A DNA stretch of 64,000 nucleotides, from assembly GCA_021324115.1 (NCBI GenBank), contig JAJPJS010000013.1:1-64000 (forward strand), given 5' to 3'. The translations under genes were made by a program, and so were the position numbers. Of the stretch, positions 44,717-54,315 are shown one piece after another. Each line of letters begins with the position of its first letter. Position 1 is the stretch's first letter. Below the pieces are notes generated by a model that did not search any database, was not told the origin of the DNA, and saw nothing but the letters and a program-made list of their open reading frames with translations. The stretch comes from Nitrososphaerota archaeon (GTDB lineage Archaea; Thermoproteota; Nitrososphaeria; Conexivisphaerales; DTJL01).

Positions 44717-46843
44717 TTGATTCAGTCAGATTCAGTCATAGATCAACTTCGGGTCGTATCATTTTCTCCTTTCGTAAAATCTTTTAGACCACATCTTCTT
44801 GACCAGAGGGGTCTAAGTAATTTGAGTATACAAACATCTATTCGACGCGTAAAGACAATATTTTCCGTTATTGCTTCTCCGAGCCGTTTGGAGGTTTTGC
44901 AGATCCTCAATACGAAGGGCCCGATGACATATTCTGAACTCAAGACTCAGGCTGGATTCAAAGCCAAAAAGGAGTCCGGGAAGTTCGCATACCACCTGCG
45001 CAAGCTCCTGAGACAGAACCTGATAGCTCAGAACCGTGCAGAACGCAAGTACATGCTCACCCAACTCGGAAGACTCGTGCTGAACTCTTCAAAGGAGATC
45101 GAGAAGCAGGCGCTCATGGAAAGTGGAAGATTATTCGTAAGAAGCAGTGAGCATAAGATGGAGGAGTTTACAACGGACAGAATAGTGCACTCCCTCGTAA
45201 CCGAGGCTGGAATGCCTGTGGAGCTGGCCCAGAGGGTTGCCAGTGAAGCTGAATCGAGGATTTACAAGTTTCAGACTGCATATCTGACGGCACCGCTTAT
45301 TCGTGAGCTCGTCAATTCAATCCTGATCGAAGAAGGGCTGGAGGAGTACAGGCACAGGCTGAGCAGGCTGGGCATGCCCGTATACGATGTCACTGAAGAG
45401 TTCGAAAAGATTGGTCAGAGCCCCTACGGCGTCGACTACCTGTTGGCCCAGACCGCCAGCTCCGTGCTCTCGGAGTATCTTCTCCTGATTCAACTGCCGA
45501 GAGACATTACCGATTCCCATCTTTCGGGCGACATCCACATTTCTAATGTTGGATACTGGAGTCTGAAACCAGACACCATCTTTGTCGACCTCTCGGTCGA
45601 TTCGAAGGGGATCCAGAGCGCGGAGGGTAAATTCCCGTTTCTCCCCAGACTCGATTCGGAGGAGGACGGGGTGGGGAAACTTCTAGCGATGAATCACCTT
45701 CTTTGCAAGGAGACTGGACGTGACATCTACTACGCCGGTTTCTCGGGGTACCTTCCTGACAGGGAAGGGCCCGAATATGGAAGACTCTTCAATTTTCTGG
45801 CCTATTCATATTCCTCAACAAATGAAAAGCCGCATGTGATGCTCGAAATCGATGCCAAGGCGGGGAAAACGAGATTCCCGAAGATGCTTCAGGGGTACTT
45901 GCAGTATGCCAAGTCAACACCCATTCCGTCGATCGGAATCGCGATACAGAATCCGGAATCTATGAGCAAAGAAGGATACGATGAACTCGTCAATATACTG
46001 AGGAACAACGGACTGGTTTCGCTTAACAGGAACAGCGGGTCTAGACGTTCGTCGTTTGGTGTGGTGGACGAAGGAAACGTCAGGTCTGGCTCCGTTTCCC
46101 TGGACTCTGTCTCTATCAACATGCCAAGGATAGCGCTAGAGGTTGCTAACGATGAGGTATATTACAGAACAAGGGCAAGGTTGCAGCTCGAAAATGCGGT
46201 CAACGCACTCCGTATCAGAAAGAAGCTTATAGAATCAAACATCAAGCGGGGAATTCTTCCGGCGCTGAATATGTTTGAAAATATGGTTTACAACGAATCC
46301 CCCTCACTCAAGGTGAACCTGACCGGGCTCCCGGAATCACTTGTTCTTGTCAACCAGAACGCTTCACCCGGAGAACTTTCTGAGTTGCAAAGGGAAACGA
46401 TCGAATCCGCATACGAATACTTTTCAACACTGTCAGACTCGAATACAAACTATTCTTTGATAATGACGAGCGACGAAAGCTCGATGCGTTTCGTCCAGCT
46501 TGACAGAGCAAAATTCGGCAAGTCAAAGACCAAGGCACTTAGTGCCGACAGATACCCACAGGGGATAACGTTGAGTATGAATGACCTGAGCGGAAAGGAA
46601 AGAATCGATTATGCGAACGATACCATGAAGATAGTGAAGGGTGGCGTACTTACAAGGCTTGTGCTTGAGCTTGGTGACAAGGAAGCGCTGGTCCACGCAG
46701 TGAGCAAAGCAGCTGCCTCGCTTGACTTCTGCGTGCTTGCGCCCGTTGTAAGGGTGTGCAAGAGGTGTGGAAGAAAGGATTACAAGGACGCCGTCAGGTG
46801 TACAGTCTGTGGTGGACCGATGATAGCCGTAAACACTGCATGA
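44717..46843 (+). CDS. wHTH - ATP-cone - NrdD-like - zinc-ribbon protein (candidate nucleotide-sensing regulator)
   Basis: A 708-residue protein of four parts. Residues 47-122 form an ArsR-like winged helix (SPSRLEVLQILNTKGPMTYSEL, then FAYHLRKLLRQNLI). Residues 144-222 are an ATP-cone ending YRHRLSRLGMPVYDV. Next comes a long stretch resembling the N-terminal half of anaerobic reductase NrdD (DYLLAQTASSVLSEY, HLSGDIHISNVGYWSL). The C-terminal end has a zinc ribbon CKRCGRKDYKDAVRCTVC. I do not see the NrdD glycyl-radical motif, so it is probably not an active reductase. Starts TTG at 44717 or, better placed before the wHTH, TTG at 44822. It is convergent with nrdJ. Reading it as a dATP/ATP-dependent transcription regulator is inference. 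Confidence 0.75.
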   Translation: MIQSDSVIDQLRVVSFSPFVKSFRPHLLDQRGLSNLSIQTSIRRVKTIFSVIASPSRLEVLQILNTKGPMTYSELKTQAGFKAKKESGKFAYHLRKLLRQNLIAQNRAERKYMLTQLGRLVLNSSKEIEKQALMESGRLFVRSSEHKMEEFTTDRIVHSLVTEAGMPVELAQRVASEAESRIYKFQTAYLTAPLIRELVNSILIEEGLEEYRHRLSRLGMPVYDVTEEFEKIGQSPYGVDYLLAQTASSVLSEYLLLIQLPRDITDSHLSGDIHISNVGYWSLKPDTIFVDLSVDSKGIQSAEGKFPFLPRLDSEEDGVGKLLAMNHLLCKETGRDIYYAGFSGYLPDREGPEYGRLFNFLAYSYSSTNEKPHVMLEIDAKAGKTRFPKMLQGYLQYAKSTPIPSIGIAIQNPESMSKEGYDELVNILRNNGLVSLNRNSGSRRSSFGVVDEGNVRSGSVSLDSVSINMPRIALEVANDEVYYRTRARLQLENAVNALRIRKKLIESNIKRGILPALNMFENMVYNESPSLKVNLTGLPESLVLVNQNASPGELSELQRETIESAYEYFSTLSDSNTNYSLIMTSDESSMRFVQLDRAKFGKSKTKALSADRYPQGITLSMNDLSGKERIDYANDTMKIVKGGVLTRLVLELGDKEALVHAVSKAAASLDFCVLAPVVRVCKRCGRKDYKDAVRCTVCGGPMIAVNTA

Positions 46844-46993
46844 GCTCTTCATAAACTTCTGATCCGAATTTTTTTATGAGTGTTTGCAGACAAGACAAAA
46901 ATATCCTCTGAGTTTTTACATTTAGCATAGGTGTCGAGTCGTTTGGCCGCGCTTCAATGAGCTAAGATATCCCTGCACGGCATGGCCATTCGT

Positions 46994-49519
46994 TTATGCG
47001 GTCGGGCAGTAGCTGAACCCGCATATGGGGCATGTAGCACACCCCTCCTTGAACTCCAGTTTCGTTGCGCAAACAGGACAGATACCGTTGTTTTCTGACG
47101 TGTCTGAGACTGGAATTGTGCGCGAGTGCGCAGGAGGTGCAAACACTAGATTAGTCGTACCTCCATCGCTTTCTGTCTGAGCGGGAGGGGACTGCAGCAC
47201 CTGACTCTTGATAGATTTGTCCCTGAACACTGTAACATCCTTGCATCCCAGTTTGTACGCCTGGAAATAGGCGGTCTTGATATCTTCAACCGTGGCACTC
47301 TCGGGGAGGTTCGTCGTCTTCGATATCGACGAATCCACCCATTTCTGGAAAGTCGCTATTGCCTTGATGTGGTCGAGTGGAGATATGTCCATCGCCGTGA
47401 CAAATACCTTCCTCAATCTTTCGGGAATGTAAGGTATCTTCTGTACACCACCGCCGTTTTCGACCACCTGTTTGATCAGGTCGTCATCGTAGAGCCCCTC
47501 CTTTTTCATGACCTTCTCGAAGACACGGTCCACATAATAGAAGCTCCCTATTGAGACATTCTTTTCGTACACAAGAGAGTAAACGGGCTCTATGCCGCTG
47601 CTGCAGCCAGCAATCATGGATATACTGCCGGTGGGTGCTATTATCGTTGTATATCCATTCCTTATTCCCTTTTGGGCGATTTCTTCGGCTAATGCGGCCC
47701 AATCGAAGTTCCAGCAGCTTTTGTCCTCGAAGCTGCTGAATGGCAGTTTACCTTCGGCATAGCTGCTCTGTTTGAACGTGGGTATAACGCCCCTCTCCTG
47801 CGCAAGTTCGATGGATGCCTTTTTCGAATGGAAGTTTATGAACTCCATCAGCCTTTCCATGAATTTGCGCCCCTCGTCTGTATTGTAAGGCAGTCCCATT
47901 TCGAACAACAGGTCGGCAAGCCCCATCACACCCAAGCCAATTTTTCTTGTGGCCAGGGTCATTTTTTCAATTTCCTTCAGGGGATACTTGTTCACATCGA
48001 TCACGTTGTCGAGGAAGCGGGTAGCCGTGTACACGGCCGTCTTCAGTGATTCCCAGTCAACCTGAGCATTACCGTTTTCATCCTCCACGACAAAGGCGTC
48101 TACGTTGATGCTGCCCAGGTTGCACGATTCGTTAGGGTAAAGCAGCACTTCTCCGCACGGGTTGGTCGTGACGATGGGTCCCAACTCCTTGAGGAACGGA
48201 TTGAATTCATTCACTCTGTCCAGGAATATCACGCCGGGCTCGGCGCTTTCCCATGCCTGATAGGCGATCATGTCGAAAAGCTGCCTGGGGTTCACCTTCC
48301 GGACTATCTCGCCATTCCTTGGGTTGACAAGCGGGAATGGCTCGTTCTTTTCGAAGTACTTCCAGAACTCCGGCTTTATCAGAACGGAGATGTTGAAGTT
48401 CCTGAGAGCCTTGTTTCCTTCCTTTGCCTTTACGAACTTTTCTATATCCGGATGGTCTATGTTCAGTATTCCCATGTTGGCTCCCCTTCGTATTCCGCCC
48501 TGCTTTATCACCTCGGTCATGGTATCAAAGAGTCTCATGAAACTGACAGGGCCGGAGGCCATTCCTGAGGTGCTTCGTACGAAGTCTCCCTCGGGTCTCA
48601 ACTTTGAGAAGTTGTACCCAACACCACCCCCCGCTTTGAATATTATCGCCGCATTCCCGAGCGTTTCCATTATGCTGTCAATCGAGTCTTCAATGTCCAG
48701 TACGAAGCATGCCGAACCCATTCCGAGCCAGTTCCCAAAATTAGCTATTGCTGGGGTGTTGGGAAGGAATCTGCGGCTCACCATTATCTGGAAGTAGGCG
48801 TCTACTTCATGCTCATACTTATCAAAATCCCCCGACTCGAACATCCTGATGAGCTCGGACCAGCCGACCCTGAGTCTTCTTTCTTCGTTGAACCTTGTAT
48901 ACAGCCTCCGCACGGCTTCGACATGAAACTCATTCAACTCATACTTCCCTAGCTTCAGGGCAAAGGCACCCGCACCGGGTGGTTCTCGTGTTTCCTGCGA
49001 ACCGGTCACGTCATAGACTCTTGGGTCGTAGAATATACTCGGCAGTACTGTGTGAACAGCAACACGGGTGAAAAGAGCCTTGGGAGTTTCCAGGAGCGCT
49101 CCACGTTCATCCTTCTTCAGGTATCTGGCCTTGAGGACGCGAAGGGCATTGACATCGAAGGACTTATCCACTTCATCGATTTCAGACTTCTCCAGAACCT
49201 TCTTCTTTTCATCCCTGAGTTCTGTCCTCTTCTGCCTGTACAGAATGTACGCCTTTGCGACTCTTACATCTCCTCTTTCTATTAATACCCTCTCGACTAC
49301 ATCCTGAATATCTTCAACGCCCGGCACGGCCTCGCCTGGGAAAAGTGATTCCAGCTTTCTGACCACTTCGACGGCCAGTCGCTCGGCCAGTGTCCTGTCC
49401 CTTCCACCGGTTGCCCTGATCGCCTTCCAAATTGCCTCGGTGATCTTCGTTGGCTCAAAACGGACGACCCTACCATCCCTCTTTTTTACACTCTTGATTC
49501 GAGATTCTATTGCTAGCAT
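46994..49519 (-). CDS. nrdJ: Ribonucleotide reductase, adenosylcobalamin-dependent (class II)
   Basis: An 841-residue reductase. An N-terminal ATP-cone (about 8-100) is followed by the ten-stranded barrel: GMGSACFVLDIEDSIDSI, KAGGGVGYNFSKLRP, and NPCGEVLLYPNESCNLGSINVD with the radical-site cysteine. The C-terminal tail has CPVC...CPICGFSYCP, a zinc ribbon with redox cysteines. It makes deoxyribonucleotides independent of oxygen using B12. It faces the ATP-cone regulator-like gene tail to tail. Confidence 0.95.
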   Translation of the reverse strand: MLAIESRIKSVKKRDGRVVRFEPTKITEAIWKAIRATGGRDRTLAERLAVEVVRKLESLFPGEAVPGVEDIQDVVERVLIERGDVRVAKAYILYRQKRTELRDEKKKVLEKSEIDEVDKSFDVNALRVLKARYLKKDERGALLETPKALFTRVAVHTVLPSIFYDPRVYDVTGSQETREPPGAGAFALKLGKYELNEFHVEAVRRLYTRFNEERRLRVGWSELIRMFESGDFDKYEHEVDAYFQIMVSRRFLPNTPAIANFGNWLGMGSACFVLDIEDSIDSIMETLGNAAIIFKAGGGVGYNFSKLRPEGDFVRSTSGMASGPVSFMRLFDTMTEVIKQGGIRRGANMGILNIDHPDIEKFVKAKEGNKALRNFNISVLIKPEFWKYFEKNEPFPLVNPRNGEIVRKVNPRQLFDMIAYQAWESAEPGVIFLDRVNEFNPFLKELGPIVTTNPCGEVLLYPNESCNLGSINVDAFVVEDENGNAQVDWESLKTAVYTATRFLDNVIDVNKYPLKEIEKMTLATRKIGLGVMGLADLLFEMGLPYNTDEGRKFMERLMEFINFHSKKASIELAQERGVIPTFKQSSYAEGKLPFSSFEDKSCWNFDWAALAEEIAQKGIRNGYTTIIAPTGSISMIAGCSSGIEPVYSLVYEKNVSIGSFYYVDRVFEKVMKKEGLYDDDLIKQVVENGGGVQKIPYIPERLRKVFVTAMDISPLDHIKAIATFQKWVDSSISKTTNLPESATVEDIKTAYFQAYKLGCKDVTVFRDKSIKSQVLQSPPAQTESDGGTTNLVFAPPAHSRTIPVSDTSENNGICPVCATKLEFKEGCATCPICGFSYCPTA

Positions 49520-49680
49520 GCCATCACCTATTCAAATCCTCCAGCCTATTATGGACGCAGTTATTAAGCAGTCATATATCATTATTTTGACAAAACAAAA
49601 CCGCCGGATGCTGGAGGAGTTCTTCCAGGAAGTCGCTCCTCAATTTTCATAGACAACAGATTTTGACAAAACGGCTGTTC

Positions 49681-50013
49681 TCAGGAGCTAAGTCTCATTA
49701 TGGCCAGCGCCAGGTCACCATTGGACTCTTCCAGCGCTGCCCGAGCCGCTTCCCTGGAGACCCCAGCCTGTGCCATTACCAGTGCAACATCTTCCTCCTT
49801 GAATTTTTGAGGAGCAGTCTCCGATTCTTCTATGTTGGAGGCTGTGACCTGGAAGATTCGGCTTCCCTTCGCCGTGATCTCAAAAACCTGCGCATCCTTC
49901 AGATGAATTTCCTTCTGAGAAGTTACTATCGTGACTTCTTTGACCCCTTCAATTTCGCGCATGTTTAGGCCCATTCTTTCCATCATGCGCCTGGTCTGCC
50001 GATTGTCGATCAA
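49681..50013 (-). CDS. nac: Nascent polypeptide-associated complex protein
   Basis: A 110-residue archaeal NAC: the beta-barrel NAC domain (about 15-70, EVTIVTSQKEIHLKDAQVF) and a C-terminal UBA domain (VSREAARAALEESNGDLALAI). Binds nascent chains at the ribosome as a homodimer. It is downstream of the PUA-domain gene (21-bp gap), likely one operon. Confidence 0.95.
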   Translation of the reverse strand: MIDNRQTRRMMERMGLNMREIEGVKEVTIVTSQKEIHLKDAQVFEITAKGSRIFQVTASNIEESETAPQKFKEEDVALVMAQAGVSREAARAALEESNGDLALAIMRLSS

Positions 50014-50034
50014 GTGAGATGGCAGTTGGGTTTG

Positions 50035-50520
50035 TCAGCTTAAATCCTTTTCCAACTCTTTTTCTCCTTTGCCAACCCTTACCCTCACGGCCACTCCACT
50101 TTTGAAAGCAAGCATGTACTCACGCGGCAGTAAAGCCTTCCCCACCCCAAGCAGTTTCCAATCTTCATCCACCACACCCACGTCCAAACCAGGGGCAACG
50201 TTGGGCCCGACCAATTTCACATGTTTGCAGAAAAGGCTCAGCCCCTTCCTTATCTCATCTTCGAATCCCTTCTTCACCATCACACAGCTTTTTCGAAACA
50301 CCTTCTCCTTTAACAGATGCTCAGCGCACTCCAGAGATAGCGCCAGCATGCCGTTTTCTCTGACGGTAACGTAGACCGAGCCCTCCTTCATGACCTGCTT
50401 CAATCTGTGGCTTCGCCCTGACTCTCGGTATGTCAGCTTCTGCCAGGGAATCGAATCCCCCACGCCTCTGCCGTAAAGGTATTCGAGGGACGCTCTGAAC
50501 CTTAGTTCATCGACGGACAC
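50035..50520 (-). CDS. PUA-domain RNA-binding protein
   Basis: A 161-residue protein whose second half is a PUA domain: VMVKKGFEDEIRKGLSLFCKHV, then VGPNVAPGLDVGVVDED and LLGVGKALLPREYMLAFKSGVAVRV-type beta strands. PUA proteins bind tRNA or rRNA and many archaeal ones modify RNA. No catalytic domain is visible. It pairs with NAC, which supports a translation role. Confidence 0.85.
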   Translation of the reverse strand: MSVDELRFRASLEYLYGRGVGDSIPWQKLTYRESGRSHRLKQVMKEGSVYVTVRENGMLALSLECAEHLLKEKVFRKSCVMVKKGFEDEIRKGLSLFCKHVKLVGPNVAPGLDVGVVDEDWKLLGVGKALLPREYMLAFKSGVAVRVRVGKGEKELEKDLS

Positions 50521-50576
50521 GCGAAACCGTTTTTAACACATCTTTATTAAATGTCTCTGACCGGATTAGTGATGCC

Positions 50577-50987
50577 ATGACCGTTTGCGAAGTCTGTGGC
50601 ACGAAGATAGTCGGAGAAGAACTGCAGGTGGAAATCGACGGCGCCACACTTGTGGTGTGTGCCAGATGCGCCAAGCTCGGAAAACCTGTGAAGCAACTGT
50701 TCTCTGTTGCATCCCCCTCCCATGCAAATCCAGGGCAGGTGTACAGGAAACCCGAGCAGATAATTGCAGACGATTCACTCATAGTGAGAGAAGATTTTCC
50801 GGCAGTCATCCGTAATGCAAGAACTTCAATGGGCCTAACGCAGGAGCAACTGGGCATGAAGGTTAACGAGAAATCATCGGTGATAGCAAAACTCGAGACT
50901 GGCAAACTGAAACCAAGCATACAGCTGGCAAGGAAGCTTGAGAACCTCATGAAGATACATCTTCTCGAGAGGGAAGAGTCCCCCTGA
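50577..50987 (+). CDS. mbf1: Multiprotein bridging factor 1 family regulator
   Basis: A 136-residue protein: N-terminal zinc ribbon (C-x2-C ... C-x2-C: CEVCGTKI and VCARCAKL) and a Cro-type HTH (about 78-130, RNARTSMGLTQEQLGMKV) typical of archaeal MBF1. It is divergent from the PUA-NAC pair and followed after one base by hflX, an arrangement widely conserved in archaea as far as I recall. Confidence 0.93.
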   Translation: MTVCEVCGTKIVGEELQVEIDGATLVVCARCAKLGKPVKQLFSVASPSHANPGQVYRKPEQIIADDSLIVREDFPAVIRNARTSMGLTQEQLGMKVNEKSSVIAKLETGKLKPSIQLARKLENLMKIHLLEREESP

Positions 50988-50988
50988 C

Positions 50989-52152
50989 ATGCAAGGCATA
51001 CCTCTCCAACCCGCAGTTGTCGTCACATACAGAGACCAAGCCATAATCGAAGAAGCGATGGGCCTGGCCGAAGCCGGTGGCTACTCACCGGTCGAGACCG
51101 TTACCATAAGGGAACTGCGGCACGGAAGGTATGGGATAGGGGAAGGCAAAGCAGACACCCTTAGGGAGTTAATCCAATCAGGCAGAGCAAAGCAGATAAT
51201 CATAGATGAAAGGTTGAGCGTTTCGGAAAGTTACAACCTGTCGAAGTATTGCGGGTGCGAAGTCATAGACAGGGAAAAGCTCGTGCTGCAGATATTCGCC
51301 AAAAGGGCAAAGACCCAGGAAGCGAAACTTCAGGTCAGGCTTGCAGAGCTTTCGTACGAATTGCCAAGGGTCAGAGAACTGGTGAAGGTGCAGAAGGTTG
51401 GAGAACAGCCTGGCATGTTCGGGTACGGCTCCTATGAGGTGGAAAAGTATGTCAGGAGCATCAAGGCAAGAATGGAAACAACGAAGAAGAAACTCGCCAG
51501 AATAGAATCCCGCCGGGACCTTTTCAGGCTGCACCGGAGGGACGACGGATTATCGACAGTTTCACTGGCTGGGTACACCTCGGCTGGAAAGACTACGCTG
51601 TTCAATGCCCTGACGGGTACCAGTCTCCCGGTTTCACCCAGGATCTTTTCCACACTGACAACAACTGTCAGACGGATGGAGCTGGAAAGCACCCCGATAC
51701 TTCTTTCTGACACGGTTGGTTTCATCAGTAGACTGCCCCATTACATGGTGGAGGCTTTCAAGAGCACCCTCGAAGAGCTCACCTACTCCGACCTCATACT
51801 TTTGGTTGTAGATGCGAGCGAGCCGGTAGAGAGGCTGGACTCAAAGCTGCAGGTTTGTCTTGGCACTCTTTCCGAACTCCAAGTCCAGGAAGAGAAGATG
51901 ATCGTGATTTTCAATAAGATGGACAGGTTGGATGATGATGAAGCAAGAATTCGTATGGATATCGCAAGCGAGAAGTTCGATGACCCTGTCTTCATCTCCG
52001 CCAAGAATGGACAGGGGCTGGACCATCTGAAGAGAATGATGGATGAGCGACTTAACGTACGGGCAAAGGCAGTGGTGCAAGAAAATACAATTTCCAACAC
52101 AAGCCTGCCAAACGATTCCGTTTCAACCCTCAGCAGGTCATCATTTCCGTAG
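50989..52152 (+). CDS. hflX: GTPase HflX
   Basis: A 387-residue GTPase. The N-terminal HflX domain (about 1-180) is followed by P-loop GYTSAGKTT (195-203), DTVGFISRLP (G3), NKMD (G4) and SAKNG (G5). HflX splits or rescues ribosomes. Its ATG comes one base after the mbf1 stop, so the two are co-transcribed. Its 3' end overlaps Trm56 convergently by 12 bases. Confidence 0.95.
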   Translation: MQGIPLQPAVVVTYRDQAIIEEAMGLAEAGGYSPVETVTIRELRHGRYGIGEGKADTLRELIQSGRAKQIIIDERLSVSESYNLSKYCGCEVIDREKLVLQIFAKRAKTQEAKLQVRLAELSYELPRVRELVKVQKVGEQPGMFGYGSYEVEKYVRSIKARMETTKKKLARIESRRDLFRLHRRDDGLSTVSLAGYTSAGKTTLFNALTGTSLPVSPRIFSTLTTTVRRMELESTPILLSDTVGFISRLPHYMVEAFKSTLEELTYSDLILLVVDASEPVERLDSKLQVCLGTLSELQVQEEKMIVIFNKMDRLDDDEARIRMDIASEKFDDPVFISAKNGQGLDHLKRMMDERLNVRAKAVVQENTISNTSLPNDSVSTLSRSSFP

Positions 52153-52713
52153 GAGCTTTTTACCCGCTTCTTGAGGAATGATCCTCAGTTTTGCATTTTC
52201 GAACTCATTCTCCAGCTCCGAGCCCTTGAACACCCTGTCAAGAAATACTGCCAGCGCGGCAACTTCGGAATGGGGTTGATGACCAATCGCGAGATTGTAA
52301 TCCGCAAGCCTGTAGTACCCGATTGGTACCTTGCTCGCCCCGATCATTACGAGAAGCTCCTTGTGGCGGTCGGTACTCTGAAATAATTCAGAAATCTTGG
52401 TGATCGGAAGACCATACATTGTAAGGTGAACTACACTTCCACCCGATTTCTTCCAGTCCTTGATGAATGAAACCGGGTTTCTCACATGCTGGACCGAGAA
52501 TGCCCCGCCCCAGTTTATCCTGACATTCTTTATGGCTGTTTCAAGACCTTCGTCCTGATCGCCGGAATAGTACATGCCGAGCGCACCAAACGCCCTTCCC
52601 ACGAGGGCGCAGTGCGTGGTTATTCTCTTGTCCCTCTCCCTTCTATGATTCAACCTCAGTACGTAAACTCGCCAGTCTGCATCCTCGCGCGGCTCCTTCT
52701 GATGGATGTCCAT
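52141..52713 (-). CDS. trm56: tRNA (cytidine-56-2'-O)-methyltransferase
   Basis: A 190-residue SPOUT methyltransferase of the archaeal Trm56 family: LRLNHRRERDKRITTHCALVGRAFG near the N-terminus and IGASKVPIGYYRLADYNLAIGHQPHSEVAALAVFLDR at the knotted SAM site. It methylates C56 in the tRNA T-loop. Divergent from the TFE gene by about 37 bases. Confidence 0.93.
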   Translation of the reverse strand: MDIHQKEPREDADWRVYVLRLNHRRERDKRITTHCALVGRAFGALGMYYSGDQDEGLETAIKNVRINWGGAFSVQHVRNPVSFIKDWKKSGGSVVHLTMYGLPITKISELFQSTDRHKELLVMIGASKVPIGYYRLADYNLAIGHQPHSEVAALAVFLDRVFKGSELENEFENAKLRIIPQEAGKKLLRK

Positions 52714-52750
52714 TGTCCTCTGAAGCGCTTCTTGGGATAAGGTTTTAAAG

Positions 52751-53299
52751 TTGAACTTCGAATATGACGTGAATTTATTGAAGAAACTTCAGTATGAGGA
52801 TTCATTCGTCAAGGTGGCAGGATTACTTGGCGGGGACGAATACATCAAGGTAGCAAGGGCACTGCTCAACAACGAGAATGCTACAGACGAAGAGATCGCA
52901 AGCGCTACAGGATTGAAGATAAACATAGTCAGGCGTGCACTCTACGACCTTTTCGGAAAGTCTCTCATATCAGGCATAAGGGTGAAGGATCCCAAGAGAG
53001 GCTGGTACGTATACCAGTGGAAGGCGCAGGCGGACCAGGTTGAAGCCTTCCTCAACAACAGGAAAAGGAAGATACTTGAGAGGCTGAAGCGAAGGCTCGA
53101 GTACGAAAAGGCCCACAACTTCTATTTCTGCGGCACACAAAGCTGCGTCAAGAGAACGTTTGAAGAAGCCATGGACCTGGATTTCAAATGTCCCGAGTGC
53201 AGCAATCAACTTGTGCCCTATGACAACTCGGAGCAGATAACAGCCATCGAATGGAAGATTAAGCAGCTGGAAAGGGAAATCTCACTTCCGCATGGCTAG
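52751..53299 (+). CDS. tfe: Transcription initiation factor E, alpha subunit
   Basis: A 182-residue TFE-alpha: N-terminal extended winged helix (about 15-90; NENATDEEIASATGLKINIVRR) and C-terminal zinc ribbon (C-x5-C ... C-x2-C: CGTQSC and CPEC). It stabilises the open promoter complex of archaeal RNA polymerase. The start codon is TTG at 52751. Its 3' end overlaps a methyltransferase gene convergently. Confidence 0.95.
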   Translation: MNFEYDVNLLKKLQYEDSFVKVAGLLGGDEYIKVARALLNNENATDEEIASATGLKINIVRRALYDLFGKSLISGIRVKDPKRGWYVYQWKAQADQVEAFLNNRKRKILERLKRRLEYEKAHNFYFCGTQSCVKRTFEEAMDLDFKCPECSNQLVPYDNSEQITAIEWKIKQLEREISLPHG

Positions 53300-53863
53300 A
53301 AGGTAATCCTTACCCTCATCCATAAATCCAACAGACCGGAAACCCCTGTAACGCCGTATTTGTCTCAGCTGTTTCGTCCAATCTGAAGCCTTTAGAAGGG
53401 TGAGAAAGAAATAGCCACCAGTGTGCAACACCCTGTAGGCTTCTTTGAGTGCCATTCTTCTGTTGGTTGCGTGATGAAATGATGTTATTGAAGTAACGGC
53501 ACGAAATGATCTATCCCTGAAGGGTAGATGGCACATGTCAGCCTGAACAGCGTCGTATCCCTTTCCAGATGCAAGCTCGAGCATTTCTTTCGATATGTCC
53601 ACCCCCACAGAGCGTTCCATCCCCTTCCACCCCATCGATATTCCGGTGCCACACCCGATGTCCAGAACCATACCTTCAAATCTGAGCTGAAACGCGTCGA
53701 TAAGTTTCACCTTGTACGTCTGCTCTTCAGAATACAAAGAATCGTAGAGATGGGCTGTGGCATCGTATCTTTTCTGAACTATCCGTGCACGTCTGTTTAA
53801 AATCGATCTATGCGGAGTACTGGACTTCTTTCTTTTGGTTGCGGGATTGGGTTGTCGGATCAA
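53282..53863 (-). CDS. Class I SAM-dependent methyltransferase
   Basis: A 193-residue Rossmann methyltransferase: VLDIGCGTGISM (motif I), VGVDISKEML (acidic loop), and MCHLPFRDRSF. It belongs to the Methyltransf_11 class; substrate unknown, tRNA or small molecule. The start overlaps the stop of the zinc finger gene (ATGA), so these two are an operon. Confidence 0.92.
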   Translation of the reverse strand: MIRQPNPATKRKKSSTPHRSILNRRARIVQKRYDATAHLYDSLYSEEQTYKVKLIDAFQLRFEGMVLDIGCGTGISMGWKGMERSVGVDISKEMLELASGKGYDAVQADMCHLPFRDRSFRAVTSITSFHHATNRRMALKEAYRVLHTGGYFFLTLLKASDWTKQLRQIRRYRGFRSVGFMDEGKDYLLAMRK

Positions 53864-54144
53864 GTAGTTGCCTTACAATCCCCTTTTGACATATGGCTTA
53901 CCCAGGCCGCATCGTCATCGAAACGCTGACCGCATCTTTCGCACTTGTATTCCCATTTTCCATCTACGAGATTAATCTCGTTCCCGCGTTTGTCCAGCAG
54001 TACCACGTCGTGATTTCTGACCTTGTGTTTGTAGAGAAAGAGTCTTGCCTTCTCCAAGCCTCCGACTTCGATTATTACCCTGTCTTCTGTTTTACAGTAT
54101 ACACGGAACTTCGTCCGTTCAATTAGTCCTCCGAAGGCTGGCAA
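53860..54144 (-). CDS. Small C2H2-type zinc finger protein
   Basis: A 94-residue protein with a beta-rich first half and a C-terminal finger: CERCGQRFDDDAAWVSHMSKGDC, i.e. C-x2-C-x11-H-x5-C. The first half (EVGGLEKARLFLYKHKVRNHDVVL) could bind nucleic acid. Coupled to the methyltransferase by overlap. Confidence 0.8.
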   Translation of the reverse strand: MPAFGGLIERTKFRVYCKTEDRVIIEVGGLEKARLFLYKHKVRNHDVVLLDKRGNEINLVDGKWEYKCERCGQRFDDDAAWVSHMSKGDCKATT

Positions 54145-54315
54145 TGCAGATGACCCTTCTTCGGCCCTGTTATCACTTTTTCTCAGAATTCACTTCATGG
54201 AGCTGGCCGAAGCGGATTCATTCATAAAAGTGGTAATGAAGTCTATTCATAAATAGCGAAACTGACATTGTGAAACTCTGCCCTTAACAGATTTAACCGC
54301 AGGCTTTTTTACACC

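Noticed and set aside
48270-48797. 175-codon plus-strand frame opposite nrdJ
   Set aside because: Shadow of nrdJ, which is unmistakable on the other strand.
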